A stretch of 50,555 bases of DNA from Actinomycetaceae bacterium (GCA_030540715.1 JAUNVQ010000020.1:1-50555); one strand, 5' to 3'; shown: positions 7,539-16,494, counted from the stretch's first letter. Notes: generated by a model from the sequence alone, not told the origin. Made by a program: numbers and translations.

Positions 7539-10231
7539 TGTCACAGGAATCGTTACATCCCCAACACCCAGACGACGAGTTACAGGCAAGCGTTCCCACA
7601 ACATCCTACGCAGGAACTTTGAACGGACAGTCTCACAGTATGTCAAAGGACGTTAGGCTCGCTCACCCAGCCAAAGCTTGTGTAAATGACGTTGGTAGTG
7701 TTCTGGGGGGTGGTAGCGATGCTGTGGAAACTCATGTTGTTCCACTCACTGGTTTAACATATGCCCAGGTAGAGGAGCGTATTGCTGAGGGGCGTACGAA
7801 TCGTTTTCGCCACGTGACATCACGCAGTATTCCACAGATTATCCGCGCCAATGTATTCACACTATTCAACGCGATTTTGACCTCGGCCTTAGTGCTCGTC
7901 CTTATTTTTGGTAATGTCAAGGATGCTCTGTTCGGCATCGTCATGATTGCCAATGCTCTGACGGGGATATTATCGGAAATCCGCGCAAAACGAACACTTG
8001 ATGCCCTTGCAATTTTAGAAACAGCGCCGCTGCGCGTCATTCGCGAGGGCGAATTGCAAGAAATTCCTCCCGAAGAAGTAGTCCAAGATGATCTTGTTCA
8101 TATTCGTACTGGTGACCAAATACCGGCTGACGGCGTTGTACGTCAAACAGAGCGTATTCAAATAGATGAGTCGATTCTTACGGGAGAATCCCAGCCTCAA
8201 TATAAAAAAGATGGTGATCGGGTATTGTCGGGATCATCAGTTATTTCGGGTGAAGCACTTATTCAGGCCGTCACTGTAGGAGCTGAATCCTATGCAAATC
8301 AGTTGGGTGCAAAGGTCCGAAAATTTAGGATGGCACGATCTGAATTGGAATCTGGTGTCAACAAGATTTTGACGGTTATTTTATTCGCCTTGCCATTTAT
8401 TATTGCAGCACTTGTAGCGTCACAGATACACCAGTTTGGCGGGTGGGAAAGTGTCAGCGAAACACCGTATCAGTGGAAACGCATTATTGTCTTGTCTGTG
8501 GCAGGTGTTGTATCCATGATCCCGCAGGGGCTTGTCTTACTGACATCGGTCAATTTTGCTTCGGCGGCACTTATGCTGGCACGCCAGCGAGCCCTTGTAC
8601 AAGAGCTTCCTGCCGTTGAAATATTGGCTCGTGTAGACACTTTGTGCCTTGATAAAACAGGTACTATTACCTCGGGTGATATTCAAGCCTTAGGTATTAT
8701 TGATGTTACTGAGCTTCATGATGACCAAGCCATCGAGCATGGAGATGTTCGGCCTACAGATATCCAAGATAATAGCCATCATACGGGTGAACATAGCCAC
8801 GATGATCGCCCTCTTTTATCAAAAACTTTGATAACATCTTTAGGCAATACAAACGCTTCAGCAATAAAGACTCTGGTAAAACAACGAGGCAACGCAACGG
8901 CTATTGCCATTGATGACCTGTGCGAAAAACAGGTTATCACACCTCTTAGCGGGGGAGTACATGTGCCATTTTCCTCTATTCGCAAATGGTCGCTTTATTC
9001 TGACGCCAACGCAACTTGGGTGATGGGCGCTCCTGAAGTATTGATGGGCCGCGACGATAAATTTCTGTCAATATTGCAAACGGTTGAGTCCTATGCTGAC
9101 AGGGGTTACCGGGTGATTGGACTAATGCGTGCTGATACGGGCTTTTCTGCTAATAATTTACAGGCTCATGAGGTCGCATTACCCAAGGGGCTGTATCCGT
9201 TGGCACTTTTACTTCTTGCTGAAGAAATACGGCCGGATGCCCCAGAAACTCTTGCCTATTTTAGTGAGCAAGGTGTGGATGTCAAAGTGATTTCTGGCGA
9301 CAACCCTCATACGGTAGCTGCCATTGCTCAACGTGCTGGACTTGCCACCCACCCTACAATGTGTGATGCAAGACAGTTAGCTGACACAGCAATCAGTAGC
9401 GATATTATGCGCCAATATCAGGTGTTTGGACGTGTAACTCCCGAACAAAAATGCGAAATGGTGCGCGCACTTCAAGATGACGGGCATGTAGTGGCAATGA
9501 CGGGTGACGGTGTAAACGATGCTCTGGCACTTAAGGATGCCGATTTAGGGATAGCTATGGGATCGGGGGCTCAAGCAACAAAGGCAACAGCAAAAGTTGT
9601 GTTATTGGATTCACAGTTCTCGGTTTTACCTTCTGTTTTGGCGCAGGGGCGTCGTGTTTTAGGCAATATGGAACGTGTGTCAACACTGTTTTTTACAAAA
9701 ACAGTGTACGCGGTAGCGGTGGCACTCATCATCGCTGTATCGGTTGCTCATTATCCTTATTTACCGCGCCACTTGACCTTGGTAGGAACCCTGACAATCG
9801 GGGTGCCTGCTTTCATATTGGCATTGGCTCCCTCACAACAGCGATACCGTCCGGGCTTTTTGACACGCACACTGTCATTAGCGCTACCTAGCGGGATAAT
9901 TGTTGGAGTAACGTCCATGTTTGCCTACTGGATGGAGCCGGGGGCGCATCAGGGTAGGGCTACTGCTGCCACGCTTACATTGGCAGCTGTTGCCATTATG
10001 GTATTAGCTGTATTGTCACGTCCTTTGTTAAGCTGGCGCGGAGTGTTAGTGGCAGCGATGGCTGGATCGATTTCCTTAGCTATCCTTATTACTCCGCTGC
10101 GTCATTTTTTTGAACTGAGTATTCCGTCACGTAGCACAGTGAGCGTGATTCTGTTGTCCACGCTGGTCGGGTGGGTTTTGATTGGTATTGTAGGCTGGTT
10201 ATGGAATCGAAAATACTATCCTTCAGATTGA
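7538..10231 (+). CDS. P-type cation-transporting ATPase, CtpE-like
   Basis: Membrane cation pump of the HAD superfamily. Visible P-type hallmarks are the actuator TGES (about residue 214), the phosphorylation site DKTGT (Asp near 372), and the hinge MTGDGVNDALALKDADLGIA near 656; predicted transmembrane segments lie before, between and after these. The arrangement, including RANVFT and EIRAKRTLD near the N-terminus, matches the actinobacterial CtpE group, implicated in calcium transport. The metal-site helix reads PQGLVLLTS (about 329) where Ca2+ pumps usually have PEGL. The first 60 residues are poorly conserved, so the true start could be internal, but the GTG at 7538 overlaps the uvrB stop. 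A manganese riboswitch and terC follow, which suggests a metal-homeostasis unit; the actual ion is inference. Confidence 0.9.
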   Translation: MSQESLHPQHPDDELQASVPTTSYAGTLNGQSHSMSKDVRLAHPAKACVNDVGSVLGGGSDAVETHVVPLTGLTYAQVEERIAEGRTNRFRHVTSRSIPQIIRANVFTLFNAILTSALVLVLIFGNVKDALFGIVMIANALTGILSEIRAKRTLDALAILETAPLRVIREGELQEIPPEEVVQDDLVHIRTGDQIPADGVVRQTERIQIDESILTGESQPQYKKDGDRVLSGSSVISGEALIQAVTVGAESYANQLGAKVRKFRMARSELESGVNKILTVILFALPFIIAALVASQIHQFGGWESVSETPYQWKRIIVLSVAGVVSMIPQGLVLLTSVNFASAALMLARQRALVQELPAVEILARVDTLCLDKTGTITSGDIQALGIIDVTELHDDQAIEHGDVRPTDIQDNSHHTGEHSHDDRPLLSKTLITSLGNTNASAIKTLVKQRGNATAIAIDDLCEKQVITPLSGGVHVPFSSIRKWSLYSDANATWVMGAPEVLMGRDDKFLSILQTVESYADRGYRVIGLMRADTGFSANNLQAHEVALPKGLYPLALLLLAEEIRPDAPETLAYFSEQGVDVKVISGDNPHTVAAIAQRAGLATHPTMCDARQLADTAISSDIMRQYQVFGRVTPEQKCEMVRALQDDGHVVAMTGDGVNDALALKDADLGIAMGSGAQATKATAKVVLLDSQFSVLPSVLAQGRRVLGNMERVSTLFFTKTVYAVAVALIIAVSVAHYPYLPRHLTLVGTLTIGVPAFILALAPSQQRYRPGFLTRTLSLALPSGIIVGVTSMFAYWMEPGAHQGRATAATLTLAAVAIMVLAVLSRPLLSWRGVLVAAMAGSISLAILITPLRHFFELSIPSRSTVSVILLSTLVGWVLIGIVGWLWNRKYYPSD

Positions 10232-10261
10232 GAGGGTGCCCCAGAGTCTTATAGACTGATG

Positions 10262-10397
10262 TTTTGGAGGGGAGTACTTCCACGAACAAGTATGTCGTCA
10301 TCACGGCAGTTGCTGCACACACTCATAAGTAACATGATTTTTAGCAGAGGACGCCCGGCATACCTGGCCTGAAAATGGCGGAACGAGACCTCCGGAA
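10262..10397 (+). promoter_or_regulatory. yybP-ykoY family (Mn2+) riboswitch aptamer upstream of terC
   Basis: The closing helix P1 can form between 10262-10270 (TTTTGGAGG) and 10389-10397 (CCTCCGGAA). Directly inside P1 the 5' side reads GGAGTA and the 3' side GAACGAGA, which match the conserved loops of this class (GGGGAGUA and GAGCAAGA before the closing CC). The inner part holds further complementary segments, for example AGTACTT with AAGTATG at about 10274-10295. The class senses Mn2+ and is well known upstream of TerC-family and P-type ATPase genes, which are exactly the flanking genes here. I assigned it by eye; a covariance-model search would be decisive. Confidence 0.87.
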
Positions 10398-10423
10398 CGT
10401 CAAGGAATTCTCTTTCCGGAGGT
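10388..10423 (+). promoter_or_regulatory. Riboswitch expression platform: Shine-Dalgarno-sequestering hairpin
   Basis: ACCTCCGGA at 10388-10396 is perfectly complementary to TCCGGAGGT at 10415-10423, which contains the terC Shine-Dalgarno (GGAGG, 10418-10422). The first arm is also the 3' strand of aptamer helix P1, so the two pairings are mutually exclusive. Inferred logic: ligand-bound P1 frees the ribosome site (on), and without metal the hairpin hides it (off). Confidence 0.82.
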
Positions 10424-10432
10424 ATAAGAAGA

Positions 10433-11440
10433 GTGGATGTCCACATTTATGGTTGGCTTGGGCTCGTTGCGCTGATCATTGTATTGATCAGTGTAGATTT
10501 TATTGGCCACGTCAAAGCAGCCCATGAGCCAACAATCAAAGAAGCTGCCATATGGTCAACAGGCTATATTTGCTTAGCGGCACTATTTGGTGTTGTGCTG
10601 TGGCCAATTTATGGGTTGCGATATGCGGCGGAATATTGGGCAGGATGGATTACAGAGTGGTCACTGTCTTTAGATAACCTCTTTGTTTTCATTATTATTA
10701 TTGCTGCATTTAAGGTGCCTAGAAAATATCAGCAAGAGGTTTTGCTGGTGGGCATTATTATTGCCATGGTGCTGCGTTTTGCATTCATCATGATCGGTGC
10801 TGTTATCATCAATAGTTTTTCCTGGGTGTTCTATCTGTTTGGAGCATTTTTGATTTATACAGCTATTGCCCAGGCGCGCGAAGGTGTGACAAACGAAGAC
10901 GACTTTAGTACCGAAGAATATCAAGAAAATGCGATGACACGTTTTATTCGTCGCATTATTCCCACAACCCAGGGTTTTATCGGTGGAAAACTGATTCATC
11001 GTCACCATCGAAAAACATATATCACGCCGATGTTCATTGTGATTATCGCTATTGGTTCAGCCGATTTAATGTTTGCTTTCGATTCAATTCCCGCGATTTT
11101 TGGGTTAACTCGTGAACCTTTCATTGTTTTTTCGGCAACCGCATTTAGCTTACTCGGGTTACGTCAGCTATATTTTTTGATCGATGGTCTGTTAGAAAAA
11201 CTTGCCTTTTTGCATTACGGTCTTGCACTCATTCTTGGTTTTATTGGCGTAAAACTGATTATTCATGCAATGGCAGAAAACAGTCTTTCTTTTATCAACG
11301 ATGGTCAACCCATTCATTATCTACCCGAACCAGGTATCGGACTTTCCATGGCGTTTATTTTTTCGGTTCTCATTCTTACCACCATTGCCTCTGTATGGTA
11401 TTCCAGCATCAAGAATAAGCAGAAACACGGGCAGGAATAA
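10433..11440 (+). CDS. TerC family integral membrane protein
   Basis: 335-residue polytopic membrane protein of the TerC/Alx/YkoY family, now generally linked to Mn2+ efflux and metal supply to exported proteins. Family signatures are SLSLDNLFVFIII (about residues 77-89) with its membrane-embedded acidic residue, and a second related segment ADLMFAFDSIPAIFG in the second half, consistent with the internal duplication of the family. About 8-9 hydrophobic segments are visible. The start is GTG at 10433, preceded by GGAGG at 10418-10422; that site is the one controlled by the upstream riboswitch. The length is normal. The neighbouring ATPase and riboswitch together point to metal homeostasis rather than tellurite resistance, despite the family name. 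Confidence 0.93.
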   Translation: MDVHIYGWLGLVALIIVLISVDFIGHVKAAHEPTIKEAAIWSTGYICLAALFGVVLWPIYGLRYAAEYWAGWITEWSLSLDNLFVFIIIIAAFKVPRKYQQEVLLVGIIIAMVLRFAFIMIGAVIINSFSWVFYLFGAFLIYTAIAQAREGVTNEDDFSTEEYQENAMTRFIRRIIPTTQGFIGGKLIHRHHRKTYITPMFIVIIAIGSADLMFAFDSIPAIFGLTREPFIVFSATAFSLLGLRQLYFLIDGLLEKLAFLHYGLALILGFIGVKLIIHAMAENSLSFINDGQPIHYLPEPGIGLSMAFIFSVLILTTIASVWYSSIKNKQKHGQE

Positions 11441-11469
11441 ACGGATAACTGCAGGTAAAAGCAGGCTAC

Positions 11470-11739
11470 TTGGATTTCTTGGACAGCATAGGCACCATCC
11501 ATAAAATCCTTGAGGTGTTTGACTATCATCAACACTTTATTCACTTGATGATAGTTACCGGGCTTTTTCTTATCATTATTCTGCTAAAAATCGCTTTCCG
11601 GGTGGCAGGTGGTAAAAATATTTCACAGGCTAAGGCGTTCGAACTGCAAGAGATAAACAGAGTGTTCAATGATAACCACAACAACTTATGTCAGTTAGTT
11701 TTCATTGCCCATATGGGATGTGCAGACTTTTTCAGGTAA
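11470..11739 (+). CDS. Doubtful small hydrophobic ORF downstream of terC
   Basis: An 89-codon open frame with a TTG start and one hydrophobic stretch (GLFLIIILLKIAF) at residues 32-44. I recognise no family and see no good Shine-Dalgarno. A perfect 11-bp inverted repeat lies inside it (11522-11532 with 11545-11555), which suggests the region may act as structured RNA or as the terC 3' end rather than as a coding sequence. The rest of 11441-11793 contains nothing I can name. Confidence 0.2.
   Translation: MDFLDSIGTIHKILEVFDYHQHFIHLMIVTGLFLIIILLKIAFRVAGGKNISQAKAFELQEINRVFNDNHNNLCQLVFIAHMGCADFFR
11522..11555. terminator. 11-bp inverted repeat downstream of terC
   Basis: ACTATCATCAA (11522-11532) and TTGATGATAGT (11545-11555) are perfect complements around a 12-nt loop. 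A T-run (CTTTTTC) follows about 7 nt later, so termination of the terC transcript is possible, but the T-tract is not immediately adjacent. Confidence 0.4.
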
Positions 11740-11793
11740 GGCCGTACAAAATTGTAGGCTCACTGGCAAAGCGAAACTACAGTGGGAATTGTA

Positions 11794-12765
11794 CTATTGT
11801 GGGCGCCTGGCCATCGAACGAGCAATAAATGCGCAGACCATTAACTGAAATTGATGGAATATAATGATGGGCACAGTTACTGCGGCAACGGTTTCAATAG
11901 GAAAAATAATGCTTGCCATAGGCAGACCCGTTGCTAAAGATTTTTTTGAACCACACATCAGCAGTGCAATCTTGTCTTCATAGCTTAACTTGTTAACAAC
12001 GCCACCCATCCAGGTTAGCGCCAACATAACTGCTAACACCACGGCAGAACTCAACACAAGAAGAAGGGCCTGAACAACGCTGACTTTATCCCAAAGGTTC
12101 ATCGCTGTGGCACCACATACTGCCGAGGTGACAACAATCACTATTGTTCCCTGGTCAACTGTTTTTGTCAGCCACCGGTGGGTTCGAAGCCACCGGCCAA
12201 TATAGGGTTGAAAAAACTGTCCAATAATAAACGGCAGCAGCAGCTCTAACAACACGTTGGTCATGGTAGAAAGATCAATCCCAGAGGCTCGCCCCATCAC
12301 AAGGAACACAAGCAGGGGTGTTAATACAACTCCAGCAGTATTTGATACTGTAGCCGCACACACCGCTCCCGCAACGTTTCCACCAGCAATAGAGGTAAAT
12401 GACACCGATGATTGAACGGTGGAGGGCAGTAATGTGACGTAGAGGGTGCCCATGGCAAACACTCCGCCTAACAGGTAGGTCCATAGTGGGTGAAAAACAA
12501 TGCCGACCAGGGGAAATACTATAAATGTTGACAGAAATACGGACAGTTGAAGTTTCCAGTTTTTCAGACCGTCAATAACTTCGGTAGTTGATAACCGTGC
12601 GCCGTAGACAAAAAATAAGCACACAACAGCAACATGTCCAGCAATTTTTAACAACGCAATAAATTCGTTGGGTACTGGAATCAAAATCCCCGCAATAAAA
12701 ATAAAGATAAGCGTCAAGATGAACGGGTCAAACAGATTTTTCAAATGCAACAGATGTGAACGCAC
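11794..12765 (-). CDS. Bile acid:sodium symporter family transporter (YfeH/SLC10A7-like)
   Basis: 323-residue membrane protein with about ten hydrophobic segments, matching the bacterial SBF-like branch of the BASS family. Supporting stretches are FVYGARLS (about residue 54), LPSTVQSSVSFTSIAGGN (about 113-130), SNTAGVVLTPLL and, late in the protein, the GSKKSLATGLPMA block characteristic of this branch. The substrate is unknown; the family name should not be read as bile-acid transport here. Start ATG at 12765. It lies downstream of two YciI genes on the same strand with a 106-bp gap holding a hairpin (12836-12866) and a TTGACA box on the minus strand (12822-12827), so it may be in their operon or have its own promoter. 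Confidence 0.88.
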   Translation of the reverse strand: MRSHLLHLKNLFDPFILTLIFIFIAGILIPVPNEFIALLKIAGHVAVVCLFFVYGARLSTTEVIDGLKNWKLQLSVFLSTFIVFPLVGIVFHPLWTYLLGGVFAMGTLYVTLLPSTVQSSVSFTSIAGGNVAGAVCAATVSNTAGVVLTPLLVFLVMGRASGIDLSTMTNVLLELLLPFIIGQFFQPYIGRWLRTHRWLTKTVDQGTIVIVVTSAVCGATAMNLWDKVSVVQALLLVLSSAVVLAVMLALTWMGGVVNKLSYEDKIALLMCGSKKSLATGLPMASIIFPIETVAAVTVPIIIFHQFQLMVCAFIARSMARRPQ

Positions 12766-12871
12766 AGAAGATCCTTTACTATAAACGCAAATGAGGGCCG
12801 CACACGATTAATCGCTACTTTTGTCAAGCAATCATGCCCGATAGCAGTGGACTGCTACTATCCGGCACTAT

Positions 12872-13189
12872 TTACTTTTCAAGGTCAAAGGGTGAAAGCA
12901 GGGGGTTCCATCGGTGTATTGTGCGCTCAATAATGAAGTTGTTGATGTAGAACGGATCGTTATGAAGAATTTCCAGCGCTTCTTTATCGGATTGAGTGTG
13001 CATGAGCAGTAATGCTCCGGGTTTTTTAGCAGTTGCGCTATCGTGATTGTCTGCGATCCATGCACCGCCAATCAGTAGCGTTCCTTCGTTAAAAAGCTGG
13101 GTAAGAAAATTTCGATGCTGTGGCCGAATCTTCGCCATCTGTGGTTCAGCATCAGGGTCGTAGATATATTCAATCGCATAAACATTCAT
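12872..13189 (-). CDS. YciI family protein (second of a tandem pair)
   Basis: 105-residue soluble protein of the YCII-related family (dimeric alpha+beta barrel, ferredoxin-like). The family pattern is visible: an N-terminal strand (YAIEYIYDPD), then RPQHRNFLTQLFNEGTLLIGG with the conserved His, a strand LLLMHTQS, and the terminal DPFYINNFI/IHRWNP segment. Exact biochemical roles are unknown for most members. Its ATG overlaps the stop of the upstream paralogue by 4 bp (ATGA at 13186-13189), which indicates translational coupling and perhaps a heteromeric complex. Confidence 0.85.
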   Translation of the reverse strand: MNVYAIEYIYDPDAEPQMAKIRPQHRNFLTQLFNEGTLLIGGAWIADNHDSATAKKPGALLLMHTQSDKEALEILHNDPFYINNFIIERTIHRWNPLLSPFDLEK

Positions 13190-13509
13190 TGTAAATCCTG
13201 TCGTATGGTGTCATTTTCAACAAAGGTACCAATTATAGGCGTCCATTTACGTATCGAGACATCTTTAATAATGCCACTGGTCATAAACGGATCTTTGGAC
13301 ATCAGTTCGCGAACGGCCTCTGGTGATGGAGCCAGAAGTAAGGTGATCATTCCCGTCATGGCACCATCGTTATGAACTGTTCCAGAGGTCAAAATATGGC
13401 CTTCGGCGTTCAGGAGACGCAAATACTTCATGTGTTCAGCCATCAGACGCTCATCCATGAGTGGAATCTCGTGATAGATGCATTCGGCAATAAAGAGTGC
13501 GCTATTCAT
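13186..13509 (-). CDS. YciI family protein (first of a tandem pair)
   Basis: 107 residues from the ATG at 13509, the position expected from the family, whose members begin directly with the first beta strand (ALFIAECIYH). The frame is open further upstream to a TTG at 13566, but the added residues look non-homologous. The conserved His lies in MAEHMKYLRLLNAEGHIL, and the end motif DPFMTSGIIKDVSIRKWTP parallels that of its neighbour; it diverges clearly from that neighbour, so the duplication is old. It is transcribed away from uvrA, and the SOS box at 13615-13630 lies about 105 bp upstream of this start. Confidence 0.83.
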   Translation of the reverse strand: MNSALFIAECIYHEIPLMDERLMAEHMKYLRLLNAEGHILTSGTVHNDGAMTGMITLLLAPSPEAVRELMSKDPFMTSGIIKDVSIRKWTPIIGTFVENDTIRQDLQ

Positions 13510-13614
13510 AAGAACAGTATGTCGTATTCGTCGCTTAATTGCATGTTGGTTCCAAGCGTGTATCAAGACTTTATCGATTCAGTAGCCGGTGATAGTTGAT
13601 TTTGTACGCGGTTG

Positions 13615-13630
13615 TCGAACGTATGTGCGA
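13615..13630. promoter_or_regulatory. LexA-binding SOS box upstream of uvrA
   Basis: TCGAACGTATGTGCGA matches the actinobacterial SOS consensus TCGAACRNNTGTTCGA at every defined base but one (G for T in the right half). It ends 29 bp before the preferred uvrA GTG. A TTGATT (13596-13601) would put a -10 at about 13619-13624, inside the box, consistent with repression by LexA. Actinobacterial uvrA genes are commonly SOS-induced. Confidence 0.78.
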
Positions 13631-13659
13631 ATTCTTTCTTCAATAGGTACACTAGCAAG

Positions 13660-16494
13660 GTGAGTAATTCGTTAGTAGTACGTGGTGCCCGTGAGCATAA
13701 TCTTGTGGGTGTCGATCTTGATATTCCCCGCGATAAGCTGGTGGTTTTTTCAGGGCTTTCCGGTTCAGGCAAATCCTCGTTGGCCTTTGACACGATCTTT
13801 GCTGAAGGGCAAAGACGATACGTTGAGTCCTTGTCGTCCTATGCGCGTCAGTTTCTTGGGCAAATGGATAAGCCTGATGTTGATTTTATTGAGGGATTGT
13901 CGCCAGCGGTATCCATTGATCAAAAATCTACCTCACGTAATCCGCGTTCAACGGTAGGAACTATTACTGAAGTCTATGATTATCTGCGTCTTTTATATGC
14001 ACGTGCAGGCGAGGCTCATTGCCCAACATGTGGCGAAAAAATTGTATCGCAAACTGCTGAACAAATTATTGACCGTTTAGAGGGTTTGCCTGATGGTACA
14101 CGCTTCCAAGTTCTTGCCCCTGTGGTTCGTGGTCGCAAAGGTGAATATCATGATGTTTTTGCCCAGTTGAAAGCTGACGGTTTTTCACGTGTACGTGTTG
14201 ATGGGGAAGTGTTGCGACTGGACAATGTTCCCTCTCTTGAAAAACAGTTAAAACACACTATCGAGGTTGTTGTTGACCGTTTGGTCATCCGTGAAGGTAT
14301 TCGTAAACGTTTAGCAGATTCTGTAGAAACAGCCTTACATCTGTCTGATGGTCTTGTTATTGCCGAGTTCGTTGATAAAGATGAAGATGATCCCGAGAGG
14401 TTTCGCCGATTTAGTGAAAAACGTGCCTGTCCCTTTGAGCATCAGCTTCTTCTTGACGAAATAGAACCACGTACTTTTTCATTTAATGCCCCCTATGGAG
14501 CATGTGAGAAATGCTCAGGTCTTGGTTCGCGTCTTGAAGTTGATCCCGATCTATTGGTGCCCGATCCGGATAAAACATTAGCTGAAGGAGCTATTGCGCC
14601 GTGGACAGCCAGTCATACATATTTTCGTAAACAAATGAAGGCTCTTGGTGAGGAGCTTGGTTTTACTTTGGATATGCCCTTTAAAGAAATTCCGAAGAAA
14701 GCACAAAAAGCACTGCTGTTTGGTAAAAATTATGAGGTAAAGGTGCGTTATCGTAACAGGTGGGGACGTGAACGTATCTACGCATCTGGATTCGAAGGTG
14801 CCGCCCATTTTGTTCAACGCAAACATTCGGAAACTGACTCTGATACTACCCGCTCGCGTTACGAAGGCTATATGCGCGAGGTTGCCTGTCCTGCCTGTAA
14901 GGGGGCACGGCTAAGACCTGAGGTGTTAGCTGTACGTGTAGGCGACCTCAATATTATGGAACTGTGTGACTTGGCTATTGAGGATTCTGCCCGCTATATT
15001 GCCGATTTGAAGTTGGGGCCACGTGAAGCGGCGATTGCTGAACCGATTGTGCGCGAGGTTCGTACTCGCCTTGAATTCCTTAACGATGTGGGGCTTAACT
15101 ATTTGACTTTGTCACGATCGGCGGGCACTCTTTCTGGAGGGGAAGCTCAGCGTATTCGTCTTGCTACCCAGATCGGTTCAGGCCTGGTAGGCGTGCTATA
15201 TGTATTGGATGAACCCTCGATTGGATTACATCAACGGGATAATCAGCGTTTGATTGAAACTCTTGAAAAACTGCGCGATCTTGGTAATACGCTTATTGTC
15301 GTTGAACATGACGAAGAAACGATGCGCGCTGCTGACTGGATTGTTGATATTGGTCCCGGTGCTGGTGAACACGGCGGAAAGATTGTTTATTCGGGAACGC
15401 TAGCTGGCTTAAAAAAGGAAAAGCGTTCTTTGACAGGAGACTATATTGCAGGTAGACGCCGTATTGATGTACCTGCGGAACGGCGGCCTCATGATAAAGA
15501 TCGCATGGTTACAGTTGTAGGAGCACGCGAAAACAATCTACAAAAGGTGAGTGTGAATTTTCCTTTAGGTAACTTCGTTGTTGTTACCGGTGTGTCTGGT
15601 TCGGGTAAATCTACGCTGGTTAACACTATTTTATATCGAGCTCTTGCCCGCGAGCTCAACGGTAGTCGAACAGTGCCGGGCCTTCATACGCGTATTGAAG
15701 GAATGGGTGAGATAGACAAAGTCATTCACGTTGATCAATCACCTATTGGACGAACACCGCGTTCAAACCCTGCAACGTATACAGGAGTATGGGATCATAT
15801 TCGAAAACTTTTTGCTGCGACTTCCGAAGCTCAGGTACGTGGATATACTCCGGGTCGTTTCTCGTTTAATGTGAAAGGAGGACGCTGTGAATCTTGTAAA
15901 GGTGATGGCACATTAAAAATTGAGATGAATTTTTTACCAGACATCTATGTGCCTTGCGATGTATGTGGTGGTGCCCGCTACAATAAAGAAACGTTAGAGA
16001 TCCATTATAAAGGTAAAACTGTTGCTGATATCTTAGATATGCCCATAGAACAGGCAGCAGAGTTTTTTGCACCACTATCCAATATTGCGCGTCATCTTAC
16101 CACCCTTGTTGATGTGGGATTGGGGTATGTCAAACTTGGTCAAAGTGCCCCAACTTTGTCTGGCGGCGAGGCGCAGCGTGTGAAACTAGCATCGGAACTT
16201 CAAAAACGTACCAGAGGGCGTAGTGTCTATGTACTTGATGAACCAACTACGGGGCTTCATTTTGAGGATATTCGTAAACTTTTGCAAGTATTGCAGGGGT
16301 TGGTTGATAAGGGCAATACGGTAATTGTTATTGAACATAATCTTGATGTGATTAAATGTGCTGACTGGATTATTGATATGGGCCCTGAAGGTGGTAGTGG
16401 CGGCGGCCAGGTCATTGCCGAGGGAACGCCTGAGGATGTTGCCAAAGTGAAGCAGTCTTTTACTGGGCGCTATCTTCGCGACATTGTAGGGTAG
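13660..16494 (+). CDS. uvrA: Excinuclease ABC subunit A
   Basis: ABC-type ATPase dimer that finds DNA damage and loads UvrB. Two ATPase halves are visible: Walker [10 protein letters not shown] near residue 28 and GVSGSGKST near 646; signature [11 protein letters not shown] in the first half and [11 protein letters not shown] in the second; Walker B/ABC ends [13 protein letters not shown] and [13 protein letters not shown]. CxxC zinc modules are present (CPTCG, CEKCSG, CPACKG, CESCKG, CDVCGG). I choose the GTG at 13660 (944 residues), which begins just before [10 protein letters not shown] as in homologues; the frame extends to a TTG at 13612, but that would place the SOS box inside the gene. 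The Shine-Dalgarno is weak. Confidence 0.95.
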   Translation: MSNSLVVRGAREHNLVGVDLDIPRDKLVVFSGLSGSGKSSLAFDTIFAEGQRRYVESLSSYARQFLGQMDKPDVDFIEGLSPAVSIDQKSTSRNPRSTVGTITEVYDYLRLLYARAGEAHCPTCGEKIVSQTAEQIIDRLEGLPDGTRFQVLAPVVRGRKGEYHDVFAQLKADGFSRVRVDGEVLRLDNVPSLEKQLKHTIEVVVDRLVIREGIRKRLADSVETALHLSDGLVIAEFVDKDEDDPERFRRFSEKRACPFEHQLLLDEIEPRTFSFNAPYGACEKCSGLGSRLEVDPDLLVPDPDKTLAEGAIAPWTASHTYFRKQMKALGEELGFTLDMPFKEIPKKAQKALLFGKNYEVKVRYRNRWGRERIYASGFEGAAHFVQRKHSETDSDTTRSRYEGYMREVACPACKGARLRPEVLAVRVGDLNIMELCDLAIEDSARYIADLKLGPREAAIAEPIVREVRTRLEFLNDVGLNYLTLSRSAGTLSGGEAQRIRLATQIGSGLVGVLYVLDEPSIGLHQRDNQRLIETLEKLRDLGNTLIVVEHDEETMRAADWIVDIGPGAGEHGGKIVYSGTLAGLKKEKRSLTGDYIAGRRRIDVPAERRPHDKDRMVTVVGARENNLQKVSVNFPLGNFVVVTGVSGSGKSTLVNTILYRALARELNGSRTVPGLHTRIEGMGEIDKVIHVDQSPIGRTPRSNPATYTGVWDHIRKLFAATSEAQVRGYTPGRFSFNVKGGRCESCKGDGTLKIEMNFLPDIYVPCDVCGGARYNKETLEIHYKGKTVADILDMPIEQAAEFFAPLSNIARHLTTLVDVGLGYVKLGQSAPTLSGGEAQRVKLASELQKRTRGRSVYVLDEPTTGLHFEDIRKLLQVLQGLVDKGNTVIVIEHNLDVIKCADWIIDMGPEGGSGGGQVIAEGTPEDVAKVKQSFTGRYLRDIVG

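Noticed and set aside
12181-12196. GGTTCGAAGCC resembling a tRNA T-loop
   Set aside because: It lies in the coding sequence of the BASS transporter and no cloverleaf can be drawn around it.
13612-13659. TTG at 13612 as uvrA start
   Set aside because: It would put the SOS box inside the gene, and the added residues do not resemble UvrA.
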